Notes under the pieces: generated by a model
The model's database searches: none
What the model saw: the letters and a program-made list of their open reading frames with translations, nothing else
What the model was told of the DNA's origin: nothing
Translations under genes and position numbers: made by a program
Part shown: piece after piece, positions 45,772 to 57,254 of the stretch
Layout: each line of letters begins with the position of its first letter
Position numbering within the stretch: position 1 is the stretch's first letter
NCBI RefSeq assembly: GCF_024323335.1
Contig: NC_066579.1
Location: 250,225,575-250,289,574, forward strand
Reading direction: 5' to 3'
Source: Lathyrus oleraceus
Lineage: Eukaryota > Streptophyta > Magnoliopsida > Fabales > Fabaceae
Length of the DNA stretch: 64,000 nucleotides

Positions 45772-46980
45772 TTCCTTGCTAATGACAATGCTAATCATCT
45801 TTTTCATCCACTAATCATGATTAGTGAGTTATCATGCAACTTGCAAAAATGCAAATTAAGCTCTCATGGCCATAATGCACGTGTTCAGCTCCATGTTATG
45901 ATTGGAATTCACTCAAGAGCAACCAATGGTCATGATTTGAAGATTGTTTTGCTTGCATCTTAAGCCAAGAATGAATGGTGAAGATTTTCTTCAATTTTCA
46001 CATGTGTGAAATAATGAACATACATGCCCCTCTCATGCATGGCAATGGCTTATTTTCACTCAAATATGGTCTATGAAGCAAGCTGAATTGAAGCCTTGCC
46101 TTGATTCTTTGTGAATTTTGATTGGTAGCATGATATCATCCTTAGAACAAATGTGAAATAAAGTGACTTTTGACCATAATCCCTTGAGGCTTAGCTTGCA
46201 CAATTGAGCCAAATAATGTCATTTTGAGGTGTCTTGAACATGAGAAGCATTTTGCAAAAAGAATGAACCAATTTGAAGCATTGTATCAAAAGTTATGCCA
46301 TTTTGAATTTCCATGCACACTTGGTGATCAAATGACCATAACTCCTCAACCATTCATGACATGGACATAAATTAGGGTTTTTTAGAAAGGGGAGACACGG
46401 ATATACAACTTTCATGTTCACCAAAAATCCATTTGAAATATCTTTGGAATTGTAAAGTCAAGTTGAAGGTGGACCAAAAACTTGCCAAATTTGGAAACTT
46501 TGAATTATAGGTCACTTTCCATTTTTAGGAACTTTTTCCATGACCTTTGAATCTTCAAGATAGATGTTTAGAATGATGAATAGACCCCTTTTGAACATGA
46601 TTGAGGTGTCTCAACTCATTTCCCCACCTCATAGCCCTCAGTTGACTGCATAGTTGACTTTTGATCCCCAGATGACCTTGGAATGTCTTGATGCTAAAAC
46701 CATGATGATGGTGATATATCCTTGTAGATAAGATGATGCTCAAGACCTTTGAAGAATCAAGAAACCCTACTTGAAGCCCATACCCTCAGATGGTTGATGA
46801 TCAATTCATAGAGACCCTTAGACTTGAGTCACCTAACTTCCCCATCTTCTGAAAAGACTTTGGAGGATGATCTTCTCACTTCATATGAGATGCAAAATGC
46901 AATGCCTAATGCCCTAAAACATGAAATGCAATGCCCCAAACTAGTCTGAAGAAGAGGAGGGCAAATTTTGAGGTGTTACA

Positions 46981-46993
46981 GCTGCCCCTATTC
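46981..46993 (-). other. Polypurine tract of element C
   Basis: Minus strand GAATAGGGGCAGC abuts TGTAACACC, the start of the 3' LTR. It has the same form as the tracts of A and B. Confidence 0.9.
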
Positions 46994-47160
46994 AATCAAC
47001 TTGAAACCTGAAAAGAAGATAGCAGCGGCTTTCGCACTTTCGAGGTATCAAGGGATTGAATACAATAAAAGCCTGAAAATTTGCACTGGAGTGAAGTGAA
47101 GTAACAATGCCTGTCAGAATCGGCAAAGAGGTGGTCTTGAAAGAAGAATTCGTCTGGTAC

Positions 47161-47737
47161 GGTGAGAGTCGATCTGAATACCGAAAAAGAATATTAACCT
47201 GGATACCAAAATAAATGGTAATACAGAAATAACCATGGCCTGAATGCCGCTGATCAGTCTGAATACTGGAAATGACTTCGATCTGAGCATCGGACGACAT
47301 GAGATTGTTAATATCGGTCTGAACACCGAGAGACTGGCCTGAATGCCACTTCGGTTTGAATACCGGAAACCTGGCCTAAATGCCACAAGTTGCGTCGACC
47401 TGAACGTCGGAAACTTCTTCGATCTGAACATCGGAAAATTGGCCTGAATGCCACTTCGGTCTGAATACCGGAAACCTGGTCTAAATGCCACAAGTTGCAT
47501 CGACCTGAATGTCGGGAACTTCTTCAATCTGAACATCGGAAAATTGGCCTGAATGCCACTTCGGTCTGAATACTGGAAACCTGGCCTGAATGCCACAAGT
47601 TGCATCGACCTGAACGTCGGAAACTTCTTCGATTTGAACATCGGAAAATTGGCCTGAATGCCACTTCGGTCTGAATACCGGAAACCTGGCCTGAATGCCA
47701 CAAGTTGCATCGACCTGAACGTCGGAAACTTCTTCGA
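47161..47737 (-). repeat. Hairpin array, loop CTGAAY, stems covarying (105-bp higher-order unit)
   Basis: On the plus strand most units are a 4-bp stem, six-base loop CTGAA(T/C), complementary stem. Examples: CAGT/ACTG 47255-47268, CGAT/ATCG 47279-47292, CGGT/ACCG 47315-47328, TGGC/GCCA 47335-47348, CGGT/ACCG 47352-47365, TGGC/GCCA 47372-47385, CGAC/GTCG 47396-47409, CGAT/ATCG 47420-47433. From ~47335 five hairpins form an exact 105-bp unit (AACTTCTTC at 47412, 47517, 47622, 47727). In the element's own sense the loop is RTTCAG. Spacers are short and A-rich. Confidence 0.9.
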
Positions 47738-47738
47738 T

Positions 47739-47751
47739 GCTGCCCCTATTC
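47739..47751 (-). other. Second polypurine-tract copy upstream of the hairpin array
   Basis: GCTGCCCCTATTCAATC at 47739 repeats the 17 bases at 46981. The following ~60 bp are also related (ACCTG, CAGC...CGGCTTT, GATTGAATAC). The array therefore sits between two copies of the element's PPT-adjacent segment, as if the 3' end had been duplicated. Confidence 0.75.
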
Positions 47752-50047
47752 AATCCACTGTGAACCTGTCGATATGAACAGCCTCGGCTTTCAGATGATC
47801 AGGGTGAAGATTGATTGAATACCAAGAACAAACGAACAATTTGCGCTCCGCTGGGGATTATTATTATTTTTTGCTTTTCTTGAACCCCAAAAACTTCTTT
47901 ATTTTTTCTTGGACCCCTACACAAATATCTTCTCTTTCGCGCGGATGATCCCTGATCACCGCATTTGAACCCCGACAACTTCATGTCACTCTTGCTGCCA
48001 AACAATGAACCCTGTTCTCCATTTGAACCCCAGTCGCCTGACGATAACTCTCGATCGTCATTGTGAACCCCATTCTCCAGAAGACACCCCGTATCTCCTT
48101 TTCTCCATTTGAACCCCGTTCTCCATTCTCCTGTGTTAATTCCGTTGGCAACGTCGGAAATAACACCAACCACCACTCTGTTGGTGACATACCAGAGGGT
48201 ACACTTTCACAAAAGGAAGGTAATATGTGCATTTCTTCCCTGGAAGACACCCCTAACGACTTCTCTTGGCCTCGCCAAAGTCTAAAGGTGACACATGATC
48301 AGAAGACAATCCTGAGGACCTCATCCCGGATACAATCTTCAACTCCAATCTCCATCTCCAGTTGAACCCCGTTCTCCAGAAAATGCCTAGCACTTCCTTT
48401 TTGTCCTGGTGGACCCCAATTTCCGCGCTGATCGTAACGTTCTCCAATCTTCATTTCCATCTCCGCACGACGGAATCTCTTCCTCCAATATCGCGCTACT
48501 GGGGAATACTGTTGATTCAAAATCACAATGACAAGCTCCTCAGAGTAACATCTTCACCAACTAGCTAAACCAACCCTCAAACGGTAACCACGGCTCGAGA
48601 CTACCTTATGCTTGCAAGGCCGATGCATGAGTTTTACAGCGTAATGCTCCATAACCATGGAAATGCTACGCAATTAGTTATGCAATATACTATGCTTCTC
48701 TAAATGATGAATGCATAAAAAGTATCCCCCTCAAGGGACGACACGAGCAACTCTGTTGAGGAACTCGATAGCGCTCCAATCTCTAACCCTGCTTGGGATA
48801 TCACTGTTGCCGAGAAAAGAGTAACCCTCACTAGGGATGACCTCCACTGACCTCGATCTGCTTGGCGACTTCACTGGGGAAAAAACTACCAACGCACACC
48901 CCTGTCAGGGGAACAACAACCTGCAGGCCTGACTGCTGAGGAGACACCGACCTCGAACCTGCTGGGGAGATACGGAATATTCAACATGGAACACCCGTCG
49001 ACTTGTCGAACATTGGTATCCACCATCTAACCACAGTGTCAACTTTCCACTTTTGAGAGCTCCCAGACTCATCTGGTCTTTTCCGATTCATCACCTTGTA
49101 TTCTCGACTTCTCCCTACTTCAAGAAAATCGACCTCCTTAGATTCGTGCCAACTCTCCCGTCCTCAGACTTTGAAGAGTCTTCTTGATTAACCCTTTGGG
49201 GTCGTCGCAATTCTTTCGCCATCTCTACACCATTCTTCAATTCCTCGTCCCTGATTGGACCTCAAAGGAATCTTTTGTCAAAAATAAACGCTTCGCACCA
49301 CCACATACAAGTGAGTGAAAATAACCATCAGCACCTGCAAAAGAGATCTTAGATAAAATGTGCCCCAGGCGTACCAAAAATTCAACACCCAGGCCACTCT
49401 ACCTTCCGAATAAGATTTCAAGTTTCAATCCTCTAAACATGCATCGGAAGAGACCCCTATATCTCAAAATGCAAAGATTCTTATCAAAATAAACGGATGT
49501 TTTTGCAATCAAAGCGGTAATGACAACTAAAACAAAATTATTTGACTGAATATGCATTTTATTGATTGGAAAAAGTGGCTCGTAACTGAGCAGTACACAG
49601 GAAGCAATCCCTGAAAAGAGGTAATTGCGCACAAAAGGAAAATCTATCATAATGGCAATGTGAACCTGTGATCTCATCGAGTTCCAACCCGGTTACAACC
49701 CATATGTCCTCAAGACTCTCCGCGCTTTCTACCTTCCGAAACAAGACGCTTCCAACCGATCTCCGCTTTCAGATTATCCATGTGTCATATCCACAATACA
49801 AACGACCATGCTAGACGCAGTTGTTCGTTTCACTCCCTCTTTTGCCTGGACCGCCCTTTCGGGTTTTCAGTCCACCGGGATACCCTTTTTTTCCCAAGCC
49901 GCCCTCGTGGAGTTTTCGACCTATCGGGTGTACAATTTTTTCCTTTTATCCCTAATTTTTGCCCTAACCTTTTTCATTTTTTTTTCTGGTTCGTCGGGAT
50001 GCCCATTTTTGCCTGGACTATTTTATTCTTTCCGTCCAGCGGGTCTC
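47752..50047 (-). other. Element C 3' untranslated region between integrase and the array
   Basis: About 2.3 kb with no gene similarity. Around 47990-48375 are dispersed repeats TTTGAACCCCRTTCTCCA(GAA). Around 48740-48960 are CTCACTAGGGATGAC / CTGCTGGGGA words typical of Ogre 3' regions. At 49840-50045, directly after integrase, are GCCTGGACCGCCC, CGGGTTTTCAGTCCACCGGG and CTGGAC/GTCCAG words that could fold. The ORFs of up to 125 codons here (for example 47799-48176) show no protein-like pattern to me. Confidence 0.6.
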
Positions 50048-53000
50048 TTATACGAAGTATTTTTTAACTGCGTCCACATTCACAGGGGATGGAAAATCCT
50101 CACCATCCATGGTCGTCAACAACAAGGCTCCGCCAGAGAAGACCTTCTTGACCACGAATGGACCTTCATAATTGGGTGTCCACTTGCCCCGACGATCGTT
50201 CTGAGGAGGAAGGATCCTTTTCAACACCATATCTCCCACATGGTACACACGAGGTCGCACCTTTCGGTCAAAAGCACGCTTTATTCGCTGCTGGTACAAC
50301 TGCCCATGACAAATGGCCGCCAACCTCTTTTCCTCAATCATGCTCAACTCTTCATACCGAGTCCTTACCCATTCAGCCTCTTCCAATTTCACATCCATCA
50401 ATACTCTCAATGACGGAATCTGGACTTCAACTGGTAGCACAACTTCCATCCCATACACAAGCGAGAAAGGCGTTACCCCATTAGATGTACGCACTGAGGT
50501 TCGATACCCATGCAATGCAAATGGCAACATCTCGTGCCAATCCTTATAGGTCACGACCATTTTTTGCACAATCTTCTTAATATTCTTATTAGTCGCCTCG
50601 ACCGCCCCATTCATCTTTGGACGATAAGGAGAAGAATTGTGATGCTCAATCTTGAACTCCCAGCACAGTTCTGCCATCATCTTGTTGTTGAGATTAGAAC
50701 CATTATTAGTGATGATTCTTTCGGGAACCCCTTATCTGCAAATGATGTCTCTCTTCAGGAACCTGGCCACGACCTGTTTCGTCACGTTTGCATAAGACGG
50801 CGCTTCCACCCACTTGGTGAAGTAATCAATAGCCACTAATATGAACCGGTGCCCATTCGAAGCCGTAGGCTCGATCTTTCCTATCATATCAATGCCCCAC
50901 ATAGCAAACGGCCACGGAGACGACATCAAACTCAACAGATTTAGAGGCACGTGCACCTTGTCAGCATAAATCTGGCATCTATGACATTTCCGCACGAAGT
51001 TGAAACACTGAGCCTCCATTGTCATCCAGTAATATCCAGCCCTTAGCAACCTTTTCACCATCGCATTTCCGCTGGCGTGGGTACCAAACGATCCCTCGTG
51101 CACCTCTTTCATCAATTGGCTTGCTTCTTTGTCATCAACACATCTGAGCAAAACCCAATCAAAATTCCTCTTGTACAAAACCCCATTTTTATTCAGATAG
51201 AACACCATGGCCAACCTCCTCAGAGTCTTTCGGTCCTTCTTAGACGCTCCCTCGGGATACTCTTGAGTCTCCAGATAATGCTTGACGTCATAATACCACG
51301 GCTTTTCGTCATCAGGCACTATTTCGACAACAAACACATAAGCCGGTCTATCCAGCCATCCCATCTCAACATTAGGAACTTGATTCCACCACTGTACTTT
51401 AATCAAAGCGGCCAGAGTAGCCAAGGCATCTGCTAAAGGATTTTCTTCCCTCGGCACATGGTGTAATTCCACCTTGGTGAAGAACGTCAACATTCTCCTC
51501 GTATAATCCCGATATGGAATTAAATGGGATTGATGTGTATACCATTTCCCGTTAACCTGGTTCACAACCAAAGCTGAATCTCCATAAATAACAAGGTTCT
51601 TGATTCGCAAATCAATCGCCTCTTCGACACCCAAGATACAAGCTTCATATTCAGCCACATTATTGGTACATTCAAATGTTAGCCGGGCAACAAAAGGAAT
51701 ATGGGATCCCTTCGGCGTAACCAAAACAACACCAACTCCGCTACCATTCACGTTAACGGCCCCATCAAACATCAGAATCCATTCGGATTCAGGGTCAGGC
51801 CCCTCCTCCGGGATAGGTTCCTCACAATCTTTCGATTTGAGAAACATGATGTCCTCATCAGGGAACTCAAATTTCATCGGTTGATAATCCTCAATGGGTT
51901 GCTGGGCGAGGTAATCAGATAATACACTCCCCTTTATTGCTTTTTGAGAAGTGTACTGGATATCGTATTCAGTCAAAATCATTTGCCATCTCGCAACCCG
52001 TCCGGTCAATGCTGGCTTCTCAAATATATACTTGATCGAATCCATCTTGGAAATAAACAAAGTGGTATGAACCAGCATATACTGTCTCAATCGGCGAGCA
52101 GCCCATACCAAAGCGCAACAAGTTTTCTCGAGCAGTGAATATCTTGTTTCACAGTCGGTAAACTTTTTGCTAAGGTAGTAAATTGCGTGCTCTTTTCGAT
52201 CAGACTCGTCATGCTGCCCCACCACACACCCCATAGACCCCTCGAGGACTGTCAAGTACAAGATTAACGGTCGCCCCTCCATAGGAGGCATCAAAATCGG
52301 AGGCTCCTGCAAATATTCTTTTATTTTTTCAAATGCCGCTTGGCAATCATCATTCCACCTGACCGTTTGATCTTTTCTCAACAACTTGAATATGGGTTCA
52401 CACGTGGCTGTTAAATGAGATATGAACCGTGAAATGTAGTTCAACCTACCTAAGAAACCACAAACCTCTTTTTCTGTTCTCGGTTCAGGCATTTCTTGTA
52501 TCGCTTTTACTTTAGCCGGATCAACCTCGATTCCCCTTTCACTTACAATAAACCCCAGCAACTTGTCGGGCCGCACTCCAAAAGTGCACTTATTCGGGTT
52601 CAACCTCAATTTGAATTGTCTTAACCGGTCAAACAACTTGGCCAAGTCTACCAGATGCCCCTCTTCTGTTTGTGACTTTGCTATCATGTCATCAACATAG
52701 CATTCGATCTCATGATGAATCATATCATGAAACAAGGTCACCATAGCTCTCTGATACGTGGCACCGGCGTTCTTGAGACCAAACATCATCACCTTATCAC
52801 AAAAAATGCCCCATGGTGTGATGAACGTTGTTTTCTCCATATCATCTGGCGATATTTTAATTTGATTATAGCCAGAAAAGCCATCCATGAAGGAAAACAC
52901 CGAGAATTGAGATGTATTATCTACCAACACATCGATGTGAGGTAATGGGAAATCATCTTTCTGGCTAGCTCTATTCAAATCCCGGTAATCCGCACACATC

Positions 53001-53528
53001 CTCACCTTTCCATCCTTCTTCGGTACTGGCACAATGTTCGCGACCCAAGGCGGATAATTAGTGACAGCTAGGAAACCAGCATCCAACTGTTTTTGTACTT
53101 CCTCTTTGATTTTCATGGCCATCCCGGGTCGAGTTCTGCGCAACTTCTGCTTTACTGGAGGATAATCTTCTCTTAATGGCAACTTGTGTACAACAATATT
53201 GGTATCCAACCCTGGCATATCTTGATAAGACCAGGCGAAGATATCAACATAGTCTTTCAACAATGCTACCATTCTGCTCTTGATATTCATCTCCAAAGCG
53301 GCCCCAATTTTTACTTCCTTTCTGACCTCCTCGGTACCCAGATTAACAATCTCAACTTGCTCCTCGTGCGGTTGAATCACCTTCTCCTCTTGTTTCAACA
53401 ACCTGGCTAACTCTTCTGGCAGTTCACAATCTTCTTCGCCTTCTTCTTCGGCATGATAGATCGGGTTGTCGACGTCATATAGGGGTGTAACAGGATTGTC
53501 ATCAATGAGATCTGGAGAATAATCGCAT
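50048..53528 (-). pseudogene. pol: pol of element C: RT, RNase H, second RNase H, integrase (one stop)
   Basis: One frame, entered after the intron at 53528. With the ATG at 53548 as residue 1: YQDMPGLD ~109-115; RT with VPKKDGKVRMCADYRDLNRA ~174 and catalytic YVDDM 284-288; first RNase H ~425-545; second, archaeal-type RNase H ~589-715 with D595 (MFDGA), E634 (AEYEA), D657 (GDSAL) and D707 (ADALA). Integrase zinc finger H817, H824, C855, C858; core D887 (WGIDMIG). A TAA at 50732-50734 interrupts the core. After it the second catalytic position reads TNNGSN instead of the usual TDNGSN; the core glutamate is in GAVEATNKN (~50598); a GPF-type C-terminal module ends at 50048. Dual RNase H is typical of the Tat lineage. 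Confidence 0.93.
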
Positions 53529-53811
53529 CTGCATGAATGTTGATTCATGCATTGCTTCAGAGTCGGAATAAGACAAATTAAAAGGAAGAAAAATGAAAAT
53601 AAACATTGCCATTTTTATTATGCTATTGTTTTTTAAACTGCAAAAATAAATGAAAAACAGAGAGCACCGCTTTTAATGCGAAAAACATCTGTTTATTAAT
53701 GATGCAAATAATTCAAAATGAAACATATGAGGTGCCCTTACAATGAACCATTACGTTTCGGGCAAAACGTATGGCTTTCATGCAAACAGAATTAACAAAC
53801 GGAAATATTAC
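53529..53811 (-). other. Ogre pro-RT intron (element C), 283 bp
   Basis: Minus strand donor GTGAAGA|GTAATATTT (GT at 53811-53810) and acceptor ATTCATGCAG|ATGCG (AG at 53530-53529). Splicing joins the pro frame to the RT frame in phase (two bases plus one), as in element B. The apparent RT start ATG at 53548 lies inside the intron. Without splicing, translation stops at the TAA made by the donor. Confidence 0.78.
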
Positions 53812-54725
53812 TCTTCACGCAGAGTGACAGTGATGATCTTTTCGGCCTTCTAGTTCTGGATCTCCATTCCTGGTACGCACTGTTTTATCCACGAGTCGAG
53901 CTCGTAGTCACTGTTAGTCTCTTCACCCACAGCACAGATGAGGTCTGGATCTAGCATTCCAGCACTGGTGAATGTGAACGGTTGGCGACGACCTTTATTC
54001 TGTCCAGACGAGCCTTGGCCTGACTGATAACCAATCCCAAACTTATCCTCCTTCACCGCAACATCTATCATTCTTCCCCAACCTGGAGCCTCTCCGTTTT
54101 TCACCACCTCCACAGCCTGCTTATAAGAAGCAATGGACGGCTTCTTCTCTCTTTCGGCGAAAATGGCATTCTCCACCTTGACGGTTTCAAACGCCTGACT
54201 TGGTGTTTCGAATATTTCACCGTCCATTTCCACATACTTAAATGAAGACAACTGGCTGACAAAAATATCCTCCTCCCCGCAATCTGTCACGACTTGCCCG
54301 TCCAAGATATACTTTAACTTCTGATGCAGAGTCGACGTTACTGCCCCAGCAGCATGTATCCATGGACGGCCCAATAAACAGTTGTACGCCGGCTGAATGT
54401 CCATGACATAAAACACAGATTTGAACACCTCAGGACCAATCTTTACGGGGAGCTCAACTTCACCGAACACAACCCTTTTGGAGCCATCAAACGCTCTAAC
54501 CACCAGATCAGTAGGCCTCAAAGTCAATCCCTCGCAATCCAACTTAGCCAAGGCCTTCTTAGGCAACACATTGAGTGACGAGCCTGTATCCACCAAAACA
54601 TGCGAAAGCACAGCTCCTTTACACTCCATCGAAATGTGTAGTGCCTTATTGTGATTGCACCCGTCCACAGTAAGATCGAGATCAGTGAAACCCAACCCAT
54701 GGCTGGCATTAACATTCGATACCAT
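53812..54725 (-). pseudogene. pro: Protease of element C
   Basis: Retropepsin-type aspartic protease. HVLVDTGSSLNVLPKKAL lies at residues ~42-59 counted from the ATG at 54725, with catalytic Asp 46 in an intact DTGSS. It continues to FDGSKRVVFGEVELPVKIGP and LLGRPWIHAAGAVTSTLHQK, both shared with element B. It is part of the single gag-pro frame; the ATG at 54725 is internal. A TAG at 53850-53852 falls 12 codons before the donor, probably from a Trp codon. The enzyme would cleave the Gag-Pol polyprotein. Confidence 0.9.
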
Positions 54726-55301
54726 TGTCTCCAGTTGATTGACTGTAATCTCCTACGGGACGTAGGCCCTCTTCAAGATTTTCAACAAAGCATCTCTATG
54801 ACCTTCTGGACTCAACAGCAAAGATAAGATCGAAATTTTGGACGGAGTCTGCTACAAATGATCAACAAGTTTGTACTCAGACTTCTTAATAATTCTCAAA
54901 AACTCCTCGGCTTCAGCGTCAAACTCACTTTCCGGCTCAACAGGCGCCTGTGCCACTCTAGGAGTATCCTCATTCACCACCTGCTTTCCTTTTGCCCTGG
55001 CTAAAGCCTCGGCCTTATCACTCTGTTCCTTTTCTACATCTCCACCTCTCAACGTGTTAGGTGCAAACAACCTCTTGCTGCGAGTGAAACCACTAAGCCC
55101 GATATTGTCCACCTTTGAAACGGTGGTATCAACTGCAGCCTGATCTTCCTGCTTTTCCCCATTGCAATACACATCACCACCATAGTCCCATGGCAATACA
55201 CCATCACCTTCATACGGAATAGGTCCAGGTACCGTGATGGTAACTTGAGCCGCATCTGTCGGCACTGACAAGTGGACAGGATCGAAATAAATGGTTATCG
55301 T
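54726..55301 (-). pseudogene. gag-pro: Gag-protease linker of element C
   Basis: It continues the gag frame: VTITVPGPIPYEGD-type segment (~55220), a charged region (~54960-55020), EFLRIIKKSEYKLVDHL, then a QTPSKISILSLLLSPEGHR-like segment shared with element B near 38930. Stops: TAG at 54852-54854 and TAG at 54753-54755. The peptide between Gag and protease is conserved between families, but I cannot assign a function. Confidence 0.8.
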
Positions 55302-57254
55302 TTAAATATCCTCATTCTCCACAGCAAATTTCTCGAATCGGAGACTTCCCTCATCCATCATTTTCTGAACCGTCTCCCTCAACATTACACACCCATTGGC
55401 GGTTACAATACAAGCAGCACAAAAACTATCACAACCCGGAAAAACTCCATTCTTTAACAAATATCTCTTGACCACAGACATTGGGGTCCTCAACTGATCC
55501 ATGTCCGTCACCCCGATTTTACTTTTATCCTCAGAAATTACATTCACCCTCATCTGACCATTCGTCGGCATGGGATTAGCATTAACATTCGGCGATGGTG
55601 CAAAATTGATGGCCTTGGAATCCACCAAGTCTTGGACAACATGCTTAAAGGCTTTACAACCCTCAATATTGTGCCCGGGAGCACCAGAATGGAACTCGCA
55701 CTTGACATTCTCATCATAACTGGCAGGCCTTTGATCTGGTCTTAACGGAGCTAACGTCCTCAACTGTACCAACCCGAGATCCTTCAACTTCTTCAACAGA
55801 AGAGCATATGCCATGGGTGGCCTATCAAACTGGCGATCTGCCATCCTTCCCCTAACTTGGTACCCAACCCTTTGTGTTCTCTGCTGAGGTGGCTGCTGTT
55901 GTTGTTGCTGTTGTGCGGGTTGATTATCAGCAGGAATCGTTACTGCAGCAGTATGCTAGTAGTAATGATTCCTACCGTGTCCTCTCTGGGCATACACAGC
56001 ACTCGAGTCACCCTCTTTCTTGCGCTGACCATTTCCGAAGGGCTTTTTCAATCTAGACGACGGAACATTTCCTTGTATTTTCCCCATTTTCAACCAGCTT
56101 TCAATCCTCTCACCAGCCACTACTATATCCGCAAAACCAGTAACTGGACATCCCACCATCCTCTCAGTAAAGGTCCCCTGAAGAGTACCCATGAACAAAT
56201 CTGACATCTCCCGATCCACTAATGGAGGTTGAACCCTGGCAGCCAACTCTCTCCACCTTTGTGCGTACTCTTTAAACCCCTCGTTTGGCTTTTGAGACAT
56301 ACCCTGCAACTGGGTACGGCTTGGTGCCATGTCAGCATTAAATTGGTATTGCTTGAAGAAAGCATCCCCCAAATCCTGCCAGCTCTTTATATCCGACGAT
56401 CTCAGCTTGGTGTACCACTCGAGAGACCCGCCAGATAAGCTATCCTGGAAAAAGTACACCCAGAGCTTCTGATCCATGGTGTAGGTAGATATTTTTCGAA
56501 CAAAGGCCTGAAGATGAGTTTCCGGGCAAGAACTCCCATTGTACTTATCAAACGTGGGCACCTTGAACTTCTGTGGGATCACAATCCCCTCAACCAGCCC
56601 CATATTTGTCATGTTAATAGCCCCAGGAGTGGCATGGCTTTCCAGAGCCCTAATCTTTTCTGCCAGTACCTGAATCTCTTTGTTCGGCGGTTGAACACCA
56701 TACTGACCGAACTGCTCATTCAGCACAGAGAACTGATCCTCTTCTTTATCCTCCACAGCCCCAAAGAAAGGAGAAAACTGAGTTTCCTTCAAAATGTTGC
56801 CAACATGACCCGGACCACTGCCTGTAGCAAAACCAAGACCACCACCATTATTGATGAATACACCACCATTAGTTGCCTTCCTTCTGGGATCGCCACCACC
56901 CCTAGAACCACCAGGACCACGGTTGGAGTTAGCCTCTTGACTATTGCCATCATTGGCAATCGAAGCCAGCTCAAGCTTCTCCACCTTCTCGACGAGTGCT
57001 TTCTGCCCCAGGGTGAACCCTTGCATGGCGTTGATCAACTCACTCATCTTCTCTTTCAGCTCGAGAACGTCAGCGTTGGATGGATCCATCAATCTGGGTT
57101 TGTTGCGTCTGGTAAAGTATCTGTGCGGACGAGTTACGTGCAGAGGGATGATTCTGCATGCGCGAGCAATGATTCCTGAGTCACAATCAAACACGTTAGA
57201 AACCGACACCTTCAAAATAGAGGACAAGTTATTATGATTCATGCATGAATGCAA
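55302..57254 (-). pseudogene. gag: gag of element C (stops at 55956 and 55302)
   Basis: The open frame starts at an ATG at 57254; the MDPSNADV ATG at 57089 is an alternative start, and the HRYFTRRNK segment upstream of it matches the start of gag in element B. Then come a helical stretch, a G/N-rich region and the Gag core: KFKVPTFDKYNGSSCPETHL (~56570), FFQDSLSGGSLEWYTKLRS, WRELAARVQPPLVDREM, GERIES. A Q-rich segment and the zinc motif CX2HX5HX4C (55656-55700) follow. TAG at 55956-55958 and TAA at 55302-55304 interrupt one frame; no frameshift. It would encode the particle protein. Confidence 0.92.

Larger units (their letters stand above)
40888..46980 (-). repeat. Element C 3' LTR (6093 bp)
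   Basis: On the minus strand it begins TGTAACACCTCAAAATTTGCCC (46980) and ends TTGCGACA (40888). From the 5' end: U3 with TATA box at 45764-45771, donor-like site at 45412, long AT-rich transcribed region, hairpin motif 42241-42300, TGAACCCC-rich array, 57-bp minisatellite, two more hairpin-motif copies, the GGGTGCTAACACCTTCCCC block (41042-41060) and the terminus. The right-hand LTR is close but differs at scattered bases (three in the first ~55). Short ORFs on either strand are repeat shadows. Confidence 0.93.

Noticed and set aside
47335..47737. Regularly spaced short repeats resembling a CRISPR array
   Set aside because: Plant retrotransposon context, repeats only 14-20 bp, spacers non-unique and themselves repeated every 105 bp, no cas genes.
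47114..47753. Minus-strand ORFs of 198 and 90 codons with a 35-residue peptide repeat
   Set aside because: The 105-bp unit is divisible by three, so several frames stay open. Stem-loop pairing, not codon pattern, explains the conservation.
49808..50413. Plus-strand ORF of 201 codons
   Set aside because: It overlaps the integrase C-terminus in antisense and runs into the 3' untranslated region; CT-rich strand bias keeps it open.
50048..53410. Plus-strand ORFs opposite pol (up to 119 codons)
   Set aside because: Shadows of the long minus-strand pol frame; no recognisable domains.
56514..57179. Plus-strand ORF of 221 codons opposite gag
   Set aside because: Antisense of conserved gag sequence; no support from element B.
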